Below, in pieces: positions 1-11,170 of a DNA stretch of 64,000 nucleotides. Within the stretch, counting starts at the first letter, position 1. Each line of letters starts with the position of its first letter. Both the position numbers and the translations under genes were made by a program. A model generated the notes under the pieces. It was given only the letters and a program-made list of their open reading frames with translations, did no database searches and was not told the origin of the DNA. Source of the DNA: Porites lobata (Eukaryota > Cnidaria > Anthozoa > Scleractinia > Poritidae); contig CALNXK010000021.1 of NCBI GenBank assembly GCA_942486035.1, forward strand, positions 4,022,001 to 4,086,000. Direction: 5' to 3'.

Positions 1-7
1 AGTTCAA

Positions 8-110
8 AAGTTATTTTATTATTATTCATTTACCGCTACAGCAACCCCTCAAAAAGAGGATTATTAGTCGGTGTGGTAAAAAAACAAACAGACAAAACAC
101 TTAGTAACTG
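8..110 (-). mobile_element. 3' end of a LINE-like retroelement (fragment)
   Basis: Read on the minus strand, the segment ends in an AATAATAATAAAATAA-type tail, the simple-repeat tail typical of animal non-LTR retrotransposon 3' ends. No reverse-transcriptase frame is visible nearby, so only the terminal part survives. From here to about 700 no gene is seen. Confidence 0.35.
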
Positions 111-715
111 TTAGTTGGTGCATGTAGCTCAATTCCGAAAACAATGAGTCTAAAATCACTCCAGCTGATGATAGGAGATTTCAGACACACTGGCCAAGAA
201 GTAAGCAGGATCAGCGAAGAGAGTACTGAAATACATCTTGAGGTAAGGAGTTCCACTGGACTATAGTCCTAGAATAGAGAGACAGTCTGTGAGAGGTTGT
301 TGAGGTCGAAATCGGAGTGAAGGAGTGATCTTAGAAACCACCTGCCATAGAATGTCAACTTTTACGTAGTTTTTTTAAAGATTTTCGACGACGTAGATGG
401 TTCTCTCGCATTCTGGTCACAGCCGTCTGGTCGTAAAAACGTTTCCAATGGATTTTCAATGAAGTTTTATCTTGTAAGCATGCACTAAGAGTTTTTTTTT
501 TTTTCATGCTCAAAGAATTTCATAATACAGCTTATCATAAGACCTGAAGCTAAGGTAATACGTATATTCTTCGTTTCTTGATCGGAAATCTTCGAACGCC
601 TTTAGTAATTTTCGGGAAGTGACGTCAATCATCTGGGAAAATGTCTCACTACCAGTATATAGCCACTTGTATCAAATCGATCAATCATTTTCCTGTGGCA
701 CTATTACACTAGAAG

Positions 716-857
716 GATGTTTGCTTGTTGAGACGGCTATGAAACTGCCCACCTACCCCTCCACTAAGCCAACATTTTGCTCTAAGTAAGAACTAAGTAT
801 AGATATTGGTTTAGGGGAGGGGTAGGTGGGCAGTTTCCCAGAAACGTAAAATGATCC
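716..857. mobile_element. Palindromic MITE, GGGAAACTGCCCACC family
   Basis: The arms are inverted copies: a GAAACTGCCCACCTACCCC arm near 741 and its complement near 810-840, with outer ends resembling GGATCATTTTACG. Related copies lie at 2836-2956, 46058-46193 and, as a half copy, 49361-49405. No coding content. Confidence 0.7.
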
Positions 858-1358
858 GTTTAGACATGCACATCGTCAATGTAAGAAACTAACTCTTCAG
901 AAACAAACTCCTAAAAATGTACTGTTTTTGCTGCAAAACATCAAGCTTAACAAAGAATATTTCAAGGCTAAGGTTTTCGCATAACAAGTATACATATTTT
1001 TTGCCATTTACAATCAGACTAACCAGGCATTTATAATAAAGACACAAAGTAACTAATGAAAGTGTTAAAACTTCATACCCTTACTGCGTATCGAAACATG
1101 GTATAACACAAATATATAGAGGTTACAAGAGAGGGCCTCAATGAGACAGTTCACCGTTAGCTGTTCACTTTAGAACGGCTAAAACACTAATCGTGGCGTA
1201 CGACTTGTTTCGGGTTCTGAGTAAGTGTGAATGAGTTTTACTATTAGCCGTAATCAGCCAAACTTTTAATTGTAAGGCGTAAAATTTTGGAAAATTCAGT
1301 TTAACAGCTAGTTAAAGCTTTTCCTTGTTTCAAGAGATTCGCTAGTCACGTACATGTA

Positions 1359-1839
1359 CAGTAGACTTCCAATAACTCGAACCTTCACGAAGAGATCGAA
1401 AACAGTTCGAGTTATCGAGAGCTCGAAAGGATGGAATGGGGGAGTAAAGCAAGTACTGTACACTTCTTTTCAAGGGAAGCAAGAGATATATTGATATTTT
1501 GAAAACGAAATTTCGCAACAATACCTTGATTAATAACCCTAAACATTATATTTGAATTGGACTGACGAAAAATAAAGAATCTTAAAGAGAAAGATTACAC
1601 GATTGTTTTGACGGAAGTTCTATGTTTCACTGCGTTTTTTTCGAATTTTCACGCGCTTAAAACATGGTTCGAGTTATCGAGGGTAAAATTGTATAGAAAT
1701 GATCTGAAGGGAAACAAAAATTACTTTTAGAGCCGGAGGTTCGAGTTATCAAGGGTAAAATTACAGTAAATCAATGTAGTAAATTTAAGAATCTTGGCCT
1801 TCGAGTTAGCGAGAGGTTCGAGTTATCGGGAGTCGACTT
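1359..1839. mobile_element. Non-autonomous TA-flanked DNA element
   Basis: The ends are imperfect inverted repeats of about 24 bp (AGTAGACTTCCAATAACTCG on the left against AGTCGACTCCCGATAACTCG read inward from the right), each next to a TA dinucleotide. Inside, the motif TTCGAGTTATCGAGGG recurs several times (near 1410, 1670, 1740 and 1815). A TA target suggests a Tc1/mariner-type origin. No transposase is seen. Confidence 0.6.
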
Positions 1840-1969
1840 TATAATGTCTTGTAACTTTAAAACCCTTTCTTTTCCGTTCCTGAGATTTCCGTTCACATAA
1901 CAGAACGATACCAACCGTTAACCGTTTTAAACAACAAAACAGGGACCTAAAGATTGCAGGACGGGCGAC

Positions 1970-2300
1970 GGCAACGAAAACGTCACTGAAAAAGTGAATT
2001 CGCGCTCTTTTAATCTTCATCGCGATTACTTCAAGTCACTAACTTTGTCAAATGTAGGTGAACCCTCCTAAAGTTGAATTCCTAAGAACCATATCCAACT
2101 TCACAAATAGAGAAGAAATTTGGTCATCGCTTGTGTCTTTCCTCTGTGAAACGCGAAATTAGGCATTTTCACGTCGTAGTCGTGCAGTGACGGCAAAGAA
2201 ATGTGCAAATAAACGTGATGCAAGTGCAAAATTGTTGTTTTGGTTATTAAACCTATTGCTTTTTTGACGTCCTCGTTGCTGTCGTCGTCGTTGGATCTTA
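1970..2300. repeat. Dispersed repeat, copy 1 of 2
   Basis: This segment is similar over its length to 57072-57400. Shared blocks include GTCGTGCAGTGACGGCA, GTGCAAA.TTGTTGTTTTG and CTCGTTGC.GTCG. It lies just downstream of the 2429-2542 exon on that exon's strand, so it is intronic or flanking there. The small frames inside it are not conserved between copies. Confidence 0.5.
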
Positions 2301-2428
2301 AGGTCCCTAATATCAACTGTTATTGGGTTGTATGAATGACAACTGCACATATTCGACTGTTTACCGCCGTTAAAGTTTCCACCCCATTGAGACCCTTTAG
2401 CGAATTCCGTTGCAACTTCCTCGCATAC

Positions 2429-2542
2429 CTCGTAATATTCGACATCGGAAAAGCTAACTGGCCATATGATAACGAGGAGAAGAAGTAGCAAACATGTACA
2501 AATGAGAGCTACTACTTGCACTTTTCGCGTGGAAGATGTCAT
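2429..2542 (-). CDS. First exon of a Band 7/SPFH-type membrane protein (partial, distal alternative)
   Basis: The exon encodes 38 residues: a short polar start, one strongly hydrophobic stretch (residues about 9-29) suited to a signal anchor, then SFSDVEYYE. The frame is followed at once by a GTATGC donor in phase 0. The frame continuing past the donor is low-complexity and not conserved. The exon at 5687-5797 has the same architecture, the same closing motif and the same phase. I link this motif to Band 7 proteins from family knowledge plus the neighbouring Band 7 gene. The following exons are not visible between 1 and 2428, so the gene probably continues beyond the left edge, or the exon is an orphan. 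Confidence 0.55.
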
Positions 2543-2835
2543 AACATTTGAGTCAGAGAGACAAACTTCCCTCTCCCCGAGAAATGACGAGTCACCGCTT
2601 GGAGGCTGTAAACGCGGAAGTCAGAAATGACAGGTTGTATTCACGGCTCAGTGATGCATTTTTCAATCACGAACGCCGGTAAATGTCAGTATTATATTGG
2701 GTCTTCTGATGCAAGGATTAAGAAACCTCCACATGAATCCGGACATTTTTGAAACCGCATGTTTTGTTACCCTTATTAGTGTGTACCGGGCTATAAACCA
2801 CTTTGGAGAGGAGGTTTAACAAAGATGCTGTTTCG

Positions 2836-2956
2836 ATGATCATAATACGTTTTTGCGAAACTGCCCACCTACCCCTCCTCTAAGCCAATATTTTGCCCTA
2901 AGTGAGGGCAAAATGGGGGAGGGGAGGGTGGGTGGGCAGTAAACTTATAATGATCC
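2836..2956. mobile_element. Palindromic MITE, GGGAAACTGCCCACC family
   Basis: Second copy of the family at 716-857. The left arm GAAACTGCCCACCTACCCC (2857) faces a diverged inverted arm ending near 2943, and the outer ends read ATGATCATAATACG and GGATCATTATAAG. From 2960 to 3830 nothing else is recognised. Confidence 0.65.
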
Positions 2957-3829
2957 TTCTTGACCGGTTTCAAAAATATCCTGATTTGTCTGGACGTAGC
3001 CAAAGATTCTGGGCTTTAATTCTTACTGGGTAAGAACTGAACCAGGCACTGCCACTGCTCCAAGACGCTGTCAAGTCTTTCAGTAACACTCCAAGGTTAA
3101 AGTGTTTAGTTGTTGTTTGTGTGCATACAATATTCTGATATTGGCTTTCAGCCCTTTGTTTAAGCGTGATATTGTGGTCTTATAGGTGCTCAGTGAGGTA
3201 TAGGTCTGTCGGTTTTTAATTCACTCGTGCGTTTAGTCATGTCTCTTAGGAGTGCTGATATCTTCAAAAAAGGTTCTCTGGACCCGCTTGCATAAAACAA
3301 CTCAAGATCAAGTGCTTATTTTCGTCAAACATTGCCTTAGTTTCGAATGGTTTTCGTGCCTAAGATCACGAAAAACTCCGTCAAGGCAGTATGACGAGTA
3401 TATTAACCATAAAGAGACCACGACAAATTGCTTTCCAGTATAGAAAGCCCGCAAAAATTTCTGTTTGATCCTTAGGTGCTATATATACAACAGCGCCCAA
3501 AAGCCTGGGTGGCAGTGCATATATTATGGTCACTCCAATCAAGGGTGTGGTAAGGGAAGGAGTGCTTTGAATACGACGAAGACCTCTACTGTTTGGCCTT
3601 AATCTTTGTGAATTTGGTTAACGCTCATATTATTTTCATCGTTTTTGCAAAAGCAAGGCTGCTCTACTTTTAGATTGTTAACGAGAGCGCAAAGTAAGCG
3701 AACAAAAATAGACAAGGAGTATTTTTACTTCCTCTTTCATGGAAAACTACTGAACGTAATGATTATTGACTAGGTGTCCGCAACGGTATTGATATGTAAA
3801 TGCAAGATGCAGGTATAGAACATGTTTTA

Positions 3830-4488
3830 AAATGAATGAATGAACTTTATTTAAGTGTCAGAGTGTTTAGCTAGCTTAAGCTTATTATGGACACCAAAAA
3901 GAACATTCCAAATACAAAATAAAAAAAGGAGAATGCTTCGAGTGTTAAAAATCTTTTTGACGACAGGGAAGGTTATTCATAATAAAAATCTAAAATCTGC
4001 ACTATTCACAAATTTTTAAATATCGCTTAGTTCCAACAAAAACTGATATTAAGAATATTCACGAATTTATAATTATTTAGTTAAAAAGCGTTAAAAAAAA
4101 TCCCATTGCAAACGTGGTTTAGTGATACATAAGTTATAATTGATGCACGTGCCCTCAATAAGAGATGTCAAGTCTTTCTTTCTGCTTTAGGTCTCTTAAA
4201 ATCTTATCAAGAGTCGCTGTCGATCAATTGAGGAAATTCTGGACCAAAGATATGGGCTTAGGTACTAAAAGAGTGTTTTCCATATCTTACTGTTGAGTAG
4301 CGAGGTATATCAAAACCTGCATTTCCTACGGAGTACCCTTTGTTTGCAAAATTGAAAAGCTCACCTATGCAGTCAGGGGCCAAACCATTTCTAACTGACA
4401 GGTAACCCCGAGTAACATATAAAGTGCCCTTCATAGTGTAGCTAACCGAAATAAGAATACTCAGTTGAGTGTACGTGTGGGACAACAC
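3830..4488 (-). mobile_element. LINE fragment: C-terminal part of reverse transcriptase ORF plus 3' end
   Basis: A minus-strand frame at 4488-4258 reads GLAPDCIGELF ... DIPRYSTVRYGKHSF, the pattern that closes the reverse-transcriptase polyprotein of CR1/L2-like LINEs (GLAP...Y...RYGKHS...LW). Frame-shifted continuation (LWSRISSID) runs to about 4130. The element ends near 3830 with AATAAAGTTCATTCATTC, a simple-repeat LINE tail. It is 5'-truncated and dead. From 4500 to 5686 nothing is recognised except AT-rich DNA with ATTATTCC repeats near 5150-5230. Confidence 0.65.
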
Positions 4489-5686
4489 TTTTTATGGGGA
4501 TATGAGGAAAAAGACTCGTTTTCCTCTCAGTGATCCATTCTCTCTTGCTCTAATGTATAAGTTAAAATTAATGCCTTTTTTTAACGAAGTCACTTGTCTA
4601 GTTAACACTACGAGTCACCCTTTCCTTTGTTGAATAATTAACATGGTGCTGTTTATGAAGATTACGCCACTACATGCCAAAGTCAAGATCAGGTCTCGTT
4701 GCTTCTGTTGGCGTATTCAGGAAGCCAAGTAATGCAATGTTGCGCACGCAGAAAGCCTAAGGCGCAAACATAAGAGTGATTTTACTTCACCCGTGAAATA
4801 GGGAGTTGAATATTAGGCACTATTATACACCAATGTCATTATCTTCTTTTGTTTGCACTTGTTATTTTGCACTATTTCACTTGTTAGTATCCGGTTGACA
4901 GTTCAAGTAAAATTACGCTATCTGATGAACGGTAGAGAGAAAATGTTTCTGCTTAAATTATCAAATACTTATTTAAATGTACGCGAAGATCTTAACGAAG
5001 TAAAAGGAGAATTTTGGGAAATTGAATAGCGTTGGCACTGCCGGGACGAATGTCGTCAACTGATAATAAAATTTAGATACAGTTAGTGCTAAAGGCCATT
5101 GACACGGAACGATATCATTCGGGGGTGAAGAACATCACAAGCCCACGTTTCGTTATTCCATTATTCCACTCCCGAAAGGAGCATTATTCCATCATTCCAA
5201 CACGAAATTTTAGGTATTTCTATTCCATTATTTCTCTTCCGCCCCCGAACATCGTGTAGAAATCAACAAAATTGCGTTTCTTGCAAAATGGTTTCATCAC
5301 GAGATTAGCCTTAAAAAACCGCGAAAACTGCAAAATGTATAGCTCCCATTAGTTCACACATCGATGTGATGCCAATTTAAGGATGACACAATGCCTTTTC
5401 TAAATATTTTAATTTTAATTAACCTGTTCTACGGTTTGTCGGTGGGTTATTACTGGATTACAAACAGAGCACAGATTTGAGCTATAAGAGGAAGATTACG
5501 ATGACGACAACTTTTTCTTTTTATAACGGTTTGCATCCATCAGTGATATGTATGGTATAGCTGATAACGTTATAAGCGCTGATAGGTATGCACAAAGTCG
5601 AAAGTGGATGGAAAAATGTTACTTTGAATTGAATTAAAATAGTTAGCACTCTTTTGAAGCAAAATCATAACTTGAAATAAGCTCAC

Positions 5687-5797
5687 CTCGTAGTATTCGA
5701 CGTCAGAGAAACTGGTAGGAATCAAAATAAGAATTAGGAGTGAAACAATTGCAACTCCTATGATGATAAACCAGGTGACGCTGCTGTTGGTCGGCAT
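5687..5797 (-). CDS. First exon of a Band 7/SPFH-type membrane protein (partial, proximal alternative)
   Basis: The exon encodes 37 residues: a polar N-terminus, a hydrophobic anchor (residues about 9-28) and the closing motif SFSDVEYYE, then a GTGAGC donor in phase 0. It has the same plan as 2429-2542, so the two could be alternative first exons of one minus-strand gene, or first exons of two paralogues that lost their bodies. No Band 7 body exon is visible on this strand between 2543 and 5686. Its ATG lies 276 bp from the ATG of the divergent plus-strand Band 7 gene. Confidence 0.6.
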
Positions 5798-6073
5798 GTT
5801 GTGGCAGAGCTATCTCTCTGAACGAAGACAACTAGGAACGCAGTTTAATCATGCATATATTATATGCTAGCGGCCTACGTCAAACAATAGGGGCTTAGTT
5901 AGTCGATCAGAATAACAATTTCATTAGAAACGTACGTCATGCCTTTCTTGAGTGCCCAATAACATTGGTAAAGAAGGGAAAATTTATGCACACTTTCAAT
6001 GGTTGCTTTTGTATTTATGTGTTGAAGATACGGATAGCGAAGACTTTCAGTCGAAGCGTGTTGCTGTTCACAA
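5798..6073. promoter_or_regulatory. Shared head-to-head promoter region of two Band 7-type first exons
   Basis: Only 276 bp separate the start codon of the minus-strand exon (5797) from that of the plus-strand gene (6074). Both transcripts must start here or in unseen 5' exons, so a bidirectional promoter is the simplest reading. Sequence such as ATGCATATATTATATGC near 5850 could hold TATA-like signals, but none is decisive. Confidence 0.4.
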
Positions 6074-9000
6074 ATGGAAAATAAAGGTAAAATAATACTT
6101 GGAGCAGTAGTCGCGGTGATCATTTTTATTGGAGCGATGGTTGGAACGTCTTTACGAAAGCTGAGCACAGAAGAAGGTAGGTCTGAATGCGCTTGCAAAT
6201 ATTACAAAGTGTTTTAGGCAATGCAGGAAATAAGCACCTGTCTTCATAGCATCCCAGTTTACATTTTTTCAATTTTCCTTAAGTAAGAATCCATTCAGTC
6301 CTTAGCAAAGCCGAAATTCAAAATTGAAGAAAAAAACAAATTTCACTCCGCAAAATGCAGAAAAATTTATGTGAAGCATTATGTGAAATTACTGCTGAAG
6401 ACTGAGGAGTATATGTGCCACAATAGTAACACCACGAGATGTCATCCACATACTCAGAAGTTAAAGCCACTTATTTGCCTCGAATTTCATACATAGCTTT
6501 CAAATATTCGCTTTGACGTTGTTTTTAGTAATACATACTGAATTTGCATAAAGAGGTTTCTAATATAATAGCTCCGCAAAAAGGCTCGTGCCATTTTACT
6601 GTTCTTGTTTGATTACTTAGAGTTCGTTAACGCAATAATTCTAGAAAAAGCCAACAGCGTTTACAGCTATCAGAACTATTTGCCACTGATTCTTTTCAAC
6701 TGGACACATTTAACTTCAATTGTTGACTTTTAGTAAAAAATCATTTGTTTTCAGAATAATGGCTATGAATTTTATTTTATCTTTTAATTTAAGCTTTCTT
6801 TTTATTCTGCACGACATCCGTTCACGTTAGCCGCTTTTTACAGATGTACCTCGTTTTAATTGCATTTTACCTATATGTATTTGCGAATATAACGTTCGTT
6901 AGTCTGTTGGTTAAATACTGGTAACAGCTGAGTTTGGGATATGAAAGGTTTTGCTCACTTGCAAATTCCTTTAAACTACGAAACTAGGAATGAGTCCGCG
7001 TTTCTTCCTGTCTGAGCAGACGCTAGCTGACCTTGCGATTTCATTCATATTGTAATATATTGTGCATAAACACTGTTTTGCTGACCTAGCAAACTTAGCT
7101 AGCTTTTGTTCCAGTAATTTTACTTTTTCAAAAATAGCAACACGTACAAGCTATAACTATCTCTTTTATTTGACTTTCATTTACTTCTAAACGATTCCTG
7201 TTTAGATATATATTGTACTCTTTTGTTTTCAATAGTTAATCATAATCATATATAAGTAAGTTGCTTTGAACTGATTTGTCGATTACACTGCTCATTACAT
7301 CGCGGATTTCAGAGCTGATTACATTGCCGATTCCATTTGTGAGACTTGTGAGCTAAGTTACACTACGTATACAAGAATAAACGCTGTTGGAACCAAAGTT
7401 CAGTTTGCCTAAGAACTAAGACCCCCTCCAAGTCTCGAAACCTAAGAACTAAAACCCCCTCCAAGTCTCGAAACCTAAGAACTAAGACCCCCTCCAAGTC
7501 TCGAAACCTAAGACCTAAGATCCCTTCCAAATCTCGAAACCTAAGACCTAAGATCCCTTCCAAGTCTCGAAACCTAAGACCTAAGACCCCTTCCAAATCT
7601 CGAAACCTAAGACCTAAGATCCCTTCCAAATCTCGAAACCTAAGACCTAAGATCCCTTCCAAATCTCGAAACCTAAGACCTAAGATCCCTTCCAAATCTC
7701 GAAACCTAAGACCTAAGACCCCTTCCAAATCTCGAAAACGAAGACTTAAACCGAAAATTTCAGCTAATTTTACAACGGTTAAAACACAACGGAAGGAAAC
7801 GTTTCGTAGGAATGCCCACTTTAAACTACAAAACGAAGACGAAATCAAAGTCACGCGAACATGATGTGTCGCGACTCACATAACAAAACATTGACAAAAA
7901 AGGCCCGTGAGAACTGTTTATTGGATGTTTTTAAACGGTGTCTATCCAAGTGTCACGGTTTTAAATTGCCACAGACAAGAGATAACCGGAAATGTCACGC
8001 GAGCGATCATAAAAACGAGTCGATAAAAGAAGTTCTACTGTTCTTGCTTTGTACAGTCAAAGATGTCTCCAATAAATATATCCATAAATACATAGATGAA
8101 TAAATAATTAAATGACAGAAAAGGATCACGAGATGGAGGTCTAGTGTGTCACGTGAGAGGTGGCAAAATCTTGAATTCATGCTAAGCCTGGGCCCCCCGA
8201 GATGCTAAACGACCTTTGTAACAACAAACCAATTCTTGTAAGAATTTTGGATGGAAAGCACACGCCTCGATATTACATAGACTGAGTTCCATTGAGAAAT
8301 CACTTAGCTAGACTTGTTGCTTCTTGGCCCCGGCTGATCTCCTGTCTACTTGTATGACTCTCCTACGTAAGCAAATGTCTGCAAAAGTCATCGACAGGAT
8401 AATCTCCCGCCAGAATTTAATTTTGACCGGGAAATTACATATCACTTGCTTATGTAGCTCCTGGTACTAAATGATGTTTTTTCGAAATTCTCAACTTCCA
8501 CGACTCTTTAGGAAGCAGAAATCTGACAACGAAAGTATTTTTAACATACCACGCTTTGATTGTCATGGTCTGGCAGTTAAAGAGCGGCTTGGACAAGGTT
8601 CTTTGGGCGATGTGTACACCGTGGATTATGAAGCTCAAGGAAAGGTTGCCGAAACAGTGGTTGTGAAGAAAATGTTATATCCTTCAATCAAATTTGCAAA
8701 ATGAAACCATCTGTTGGCAGTTTCCAGTAGGAGAAGTGAATAGCTTACACTGTTCTTTCTTTATAAGTAACGGCACGAAAATATTTCATACAGGAATATC
8801 TTTATTTAGTTTATTAAAACTAAATACATTCAACACTCAACTGACAATCGCTAAAATACTCTGTCACAACAGTTGGTGTGGCCTACAATATCCATCAGAA
8901 GGAACTTTCCTCAGAGGTGAAAAGAGAGGGTCTTCACGCTGGTGCTCCTGGGTATCGCTTTATCATCTTCCCCAGTGTGTTCCAGAGCATTACATACTCA

Positions 9001-10332
9001 GATATTGAGTGTCTTAACAAGGAAGGCATAGAGATTGAACTGGATGTGCAACTGCAGTACCGTGCGCGCCCTAAGGATTTAAGACAGATTATTCTGCAGT
9101 TCAAAGACAAGGAAGACTACCTGGAGGTTCTAAAGTAAGTACAAGACCTTATTGACTTAATTTTTCATAAGGTGTATTGGGGAAATTGAATAGACAAGAT
9201 GGTGTGTAGTAGAAAGCACGTTAAAGACATTCTTGGTTCGGTCAGCGTGACTTCTACCCTTCAGTAATTTCCAGCGACAGAAAAGGATTTCTGGTCTGCA
9301 TGATCTCTCTATAGCCAAGGTAACTGAGACAGAGACACTTCTTTTTATTAAAATAGCCGCGTTTGAGGTCCGTACTGTGAATAATGCATCGAAATCGCGG
9401 GAAAAAACGAGGATGCACCTGTACAGTAACATCGTGAAAATAAGTTAATAACGGTATATTAAATGGTTTTTTTGCGATATCAGACTTTTGTCATTTCGCT
9501 ATTTCGTACTTTCAGAGTTGTTGGAGAGTCAGCCATTCACGACGCATGCAGTGCATTTAACACCAGTCAACTCCAGTCTCAACGCGCTTCTTTTCAAGAC
9601 CTCGTTCGCAAGACCCTGGGTCGGAGATTTGGCACTCTATGGGGGGATGTGACAGATCTGCAGGTATCAACGTTTTAAACTCGTATAATTTTTGGCACCA
9701 CCCCCTATCCGAACTGAAACTTGAAAGCTAATCCGCAACCTTTTCTCAGGCTAATAAGGGTATAGTACTTTATGCTCATTCTGGAAAAATGAGCGGGAAA
9801 ATTGTTGCTACATGTCATAGTAAAGCAGGGTTTTTTTTATCGTAAAGGACAACTCTTTTACCAAATAACCTAATACTAGCTAAAACTGAAGAAAATGACC
9901 GTCAACATTTGACTGAAAGGTTTCTCTTCACGTTAGGTTCAAAATATCAAGCGCCCAGACACTTACGAGAAAGTAATCCGTCAGAAAGAAGCAGCCAAAG
10001 AAAACATCAAAATTGCCGAAAATGAGCGCCCGCGACAAGTAGTGCAAGCCAAGGCTGAGAAAGAGGAAGCTGTAACACAAGCAAAGATAACTGTTCAAAG
10101 AGCGGAGTCTGAGGCGAGAGTGATTCTATCCAAAGCACAGGCCGAGGCTGATAGTATCAAAGCAGCTTTCGATGCGGAGGCTCAAGCTTTCTTAAAGCTG
10201 AAAACAGACAGCTTAAGCAACAGTGTGGATGGGTTGCTGTCTTATCTTGGTGTTCGTCTAATCGCTGAGAGCAACAATACGGTTAATTTAGCGATTGATG
10301 CACCAGCTAAGACAAAGTATACATACACGTAG
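6074..10332 (+). CDS. Band 7/SPFH-domain (prohibitin/stomatin-like) membrane protein, four exons
   Basis: Exons 6074-6176, 8873-9134, 9516-9663 and 9937-10332 join with matching phases (1, 2, 0) to give 302 residues. Residues 1-34 hold a signal anchor (hydrophobic about 7-25). Exons 2 and 3 form the SPFH/Band 7 domain, with GIEIELDVQLQYRARPKDL followed by the helical VVGESAIHDACSAF part. Exon 4 is a long alanine/glutamate-rich coiled coil (KAEKEEAVTQAKITVQRAES...) with a short tail ending KTKYTYT. SPFH proteins scaffold membrane microdomains and oligomerise through the coil. The actual target membrane and partners are unknown. Relative to its duplicate exon at 18567 it lacks 10 residues (LEIGSTPAGV) at the domain-coil junction. 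Intron 1 carries a minisatellite and a kinase fragment. The start is the ATG opening the anchor. The gene model is strong, the specific function unknown. Confidence 0.88.
7408..7737. repeat. 33-bp minisatellite, about 10 copies
   Basis: The unit CCTAAGACCTAAGATCCCTT + CCAAATCTCGAAA repeats about ten times with few changes. Because 33 is a multiple of three, the minus strand stays open and reads an 11-residue repeat (FRDLEGILGLR) within a 163-codon frame. It lies inside intron 1 of the Band 7 gene on the opposite strand. The open frame is best explained by the repeat length, not by a gene. Confidence 0.9.
8471..8704 (+). pseudogene. Protein kinase N-lobe fragment
   Basis: A 77-codon frame contains LGQGSLGDVYTVDY, a glycine-rich ATP loop (GxGxxGxV), and about 20 residues on VVVKK with the expected ATP-binding lysine. 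It then stops after a few unrelated residues. No catalytic loop (HRD) or DFG motif follows. It sits in the sense orientation inside intron 1 of the Band 7 gene, so it is probably a transposed or left-over kinase exon, not an active gene. It could act as a cryptic exon. Confidence 0.55.
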
Positions 10333-10513
10333 GTATTTCTACGCAGTGAAAGAATCCAAATTTATTAATTAAGCCGCACCAGCAATGTTTTCTGTTGAGC
10401 CTTAGGTATCTTTTAAAGCAAGCTGTTCCTATGTTGCAGTTTATATAGTTTAAAACTGTCAAAACTGAACTTCTCTGTGTCAGACTATATCAATCATTTG
10501 TTGTAAATAAGGC

Positions 10514-10519
10514 AATAAA
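10514..10519 (+). terminator. Polyadenylation signal of the Band 7 gene
   Basis: A canonical AATAAA lies 182 bp after the stop codon of the Band 7 gene. In unit 2 the matching place (about 19173) reads AATAAG, so the orphan exon has a weakened signal. Confidence 0.5.
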
Positions 10520-10559
10520 GTAAAGTGAAGGGTTTTTTTTCCTCTGAAAGTGACTCTTG

Positions 10560-11170
10560 CATCCGTAGATTAGCAACCTCGTCCCCAGGGCGCTTTTCCC
10601 TGGCTTTTCCCGCCCAACTCCAAAACCATGGAAAAGCGCCCTGTCAATAGGCCGCTAGTTCAGAAGTATAAAAATTCATACTGGCTTCGAGGCTGAGGGT
10701 AAAAAAAAGAAATCCCAAAAAAGGAAGCCAAGTATTAATTTTTGTAATTCGAAACTGGACTATTGTAAATGGACTATGTAAAGGCTTTCGTCGCACAGGA
10801 GCAACCCCGTTCCCTGGGTGGCTTGCGTGGCAGGCGTTCGGAAGGGAATGGGAAGGAAATTTGGGAGTAATTTGGGGCGCTCAGTTTGGACAAGAGGGAG
10901 GAGCCCCCAGCTCCGCATTGGGGGAAAAAGAAATAAAAAGTCGGCTTGGGCGGAAAAAAATCGGCGAGCGAAGCGAGCCAAGAGGCAGTCTGGAAGGGGA
11001 AACGGTGGACCTTTCCACTTTCCCAGACTATCGTTCTGCTCGCTTTGCTCGCCTTTGCTCGCCGATATTTTTCCTATTTGAGCCCGTTTTTTGCCTTTTC
11101 CCCGATTGCGGAGGCTGGTCCCAGGTTAGCCTGAACGCCCCCAATGACACCCGTTGTGAAGGCTAGAAGA
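10560..11170. repeat. Foldback repeats in the Band 7 3' flank
   Basis: Two inverted-repeat blocks occur. One pairs CCCCAGGGCGCTTTTCC with GGAAAAGCGCCCTG (10575-10645). The other pairs GGCGAGCGAAGCGAGC near 10963 with GCTCGCTTTGCTCGCC near 11040. Related blocks occur in unit 2 (19240-19290 and 19660-19760). The overlapping 60-100 codon frames here are by-products. From 11170 to 12280 nothing else is recognised. Confidence 0.55.

Noticed and set aside
7363..7854. 163-codon minus-strand frame with 11-residue repeats
   Set aside because: It is the translation of a 33-bp minisatellite in an intron. The unit length alone keeps it open.
10818..11166. Several overlapping 60-100 codon frames
   Set aside because: They lie in GC-rich foldback repeats containing GCGAGCGAAGCGAGC and are not shared intact with unit 2.
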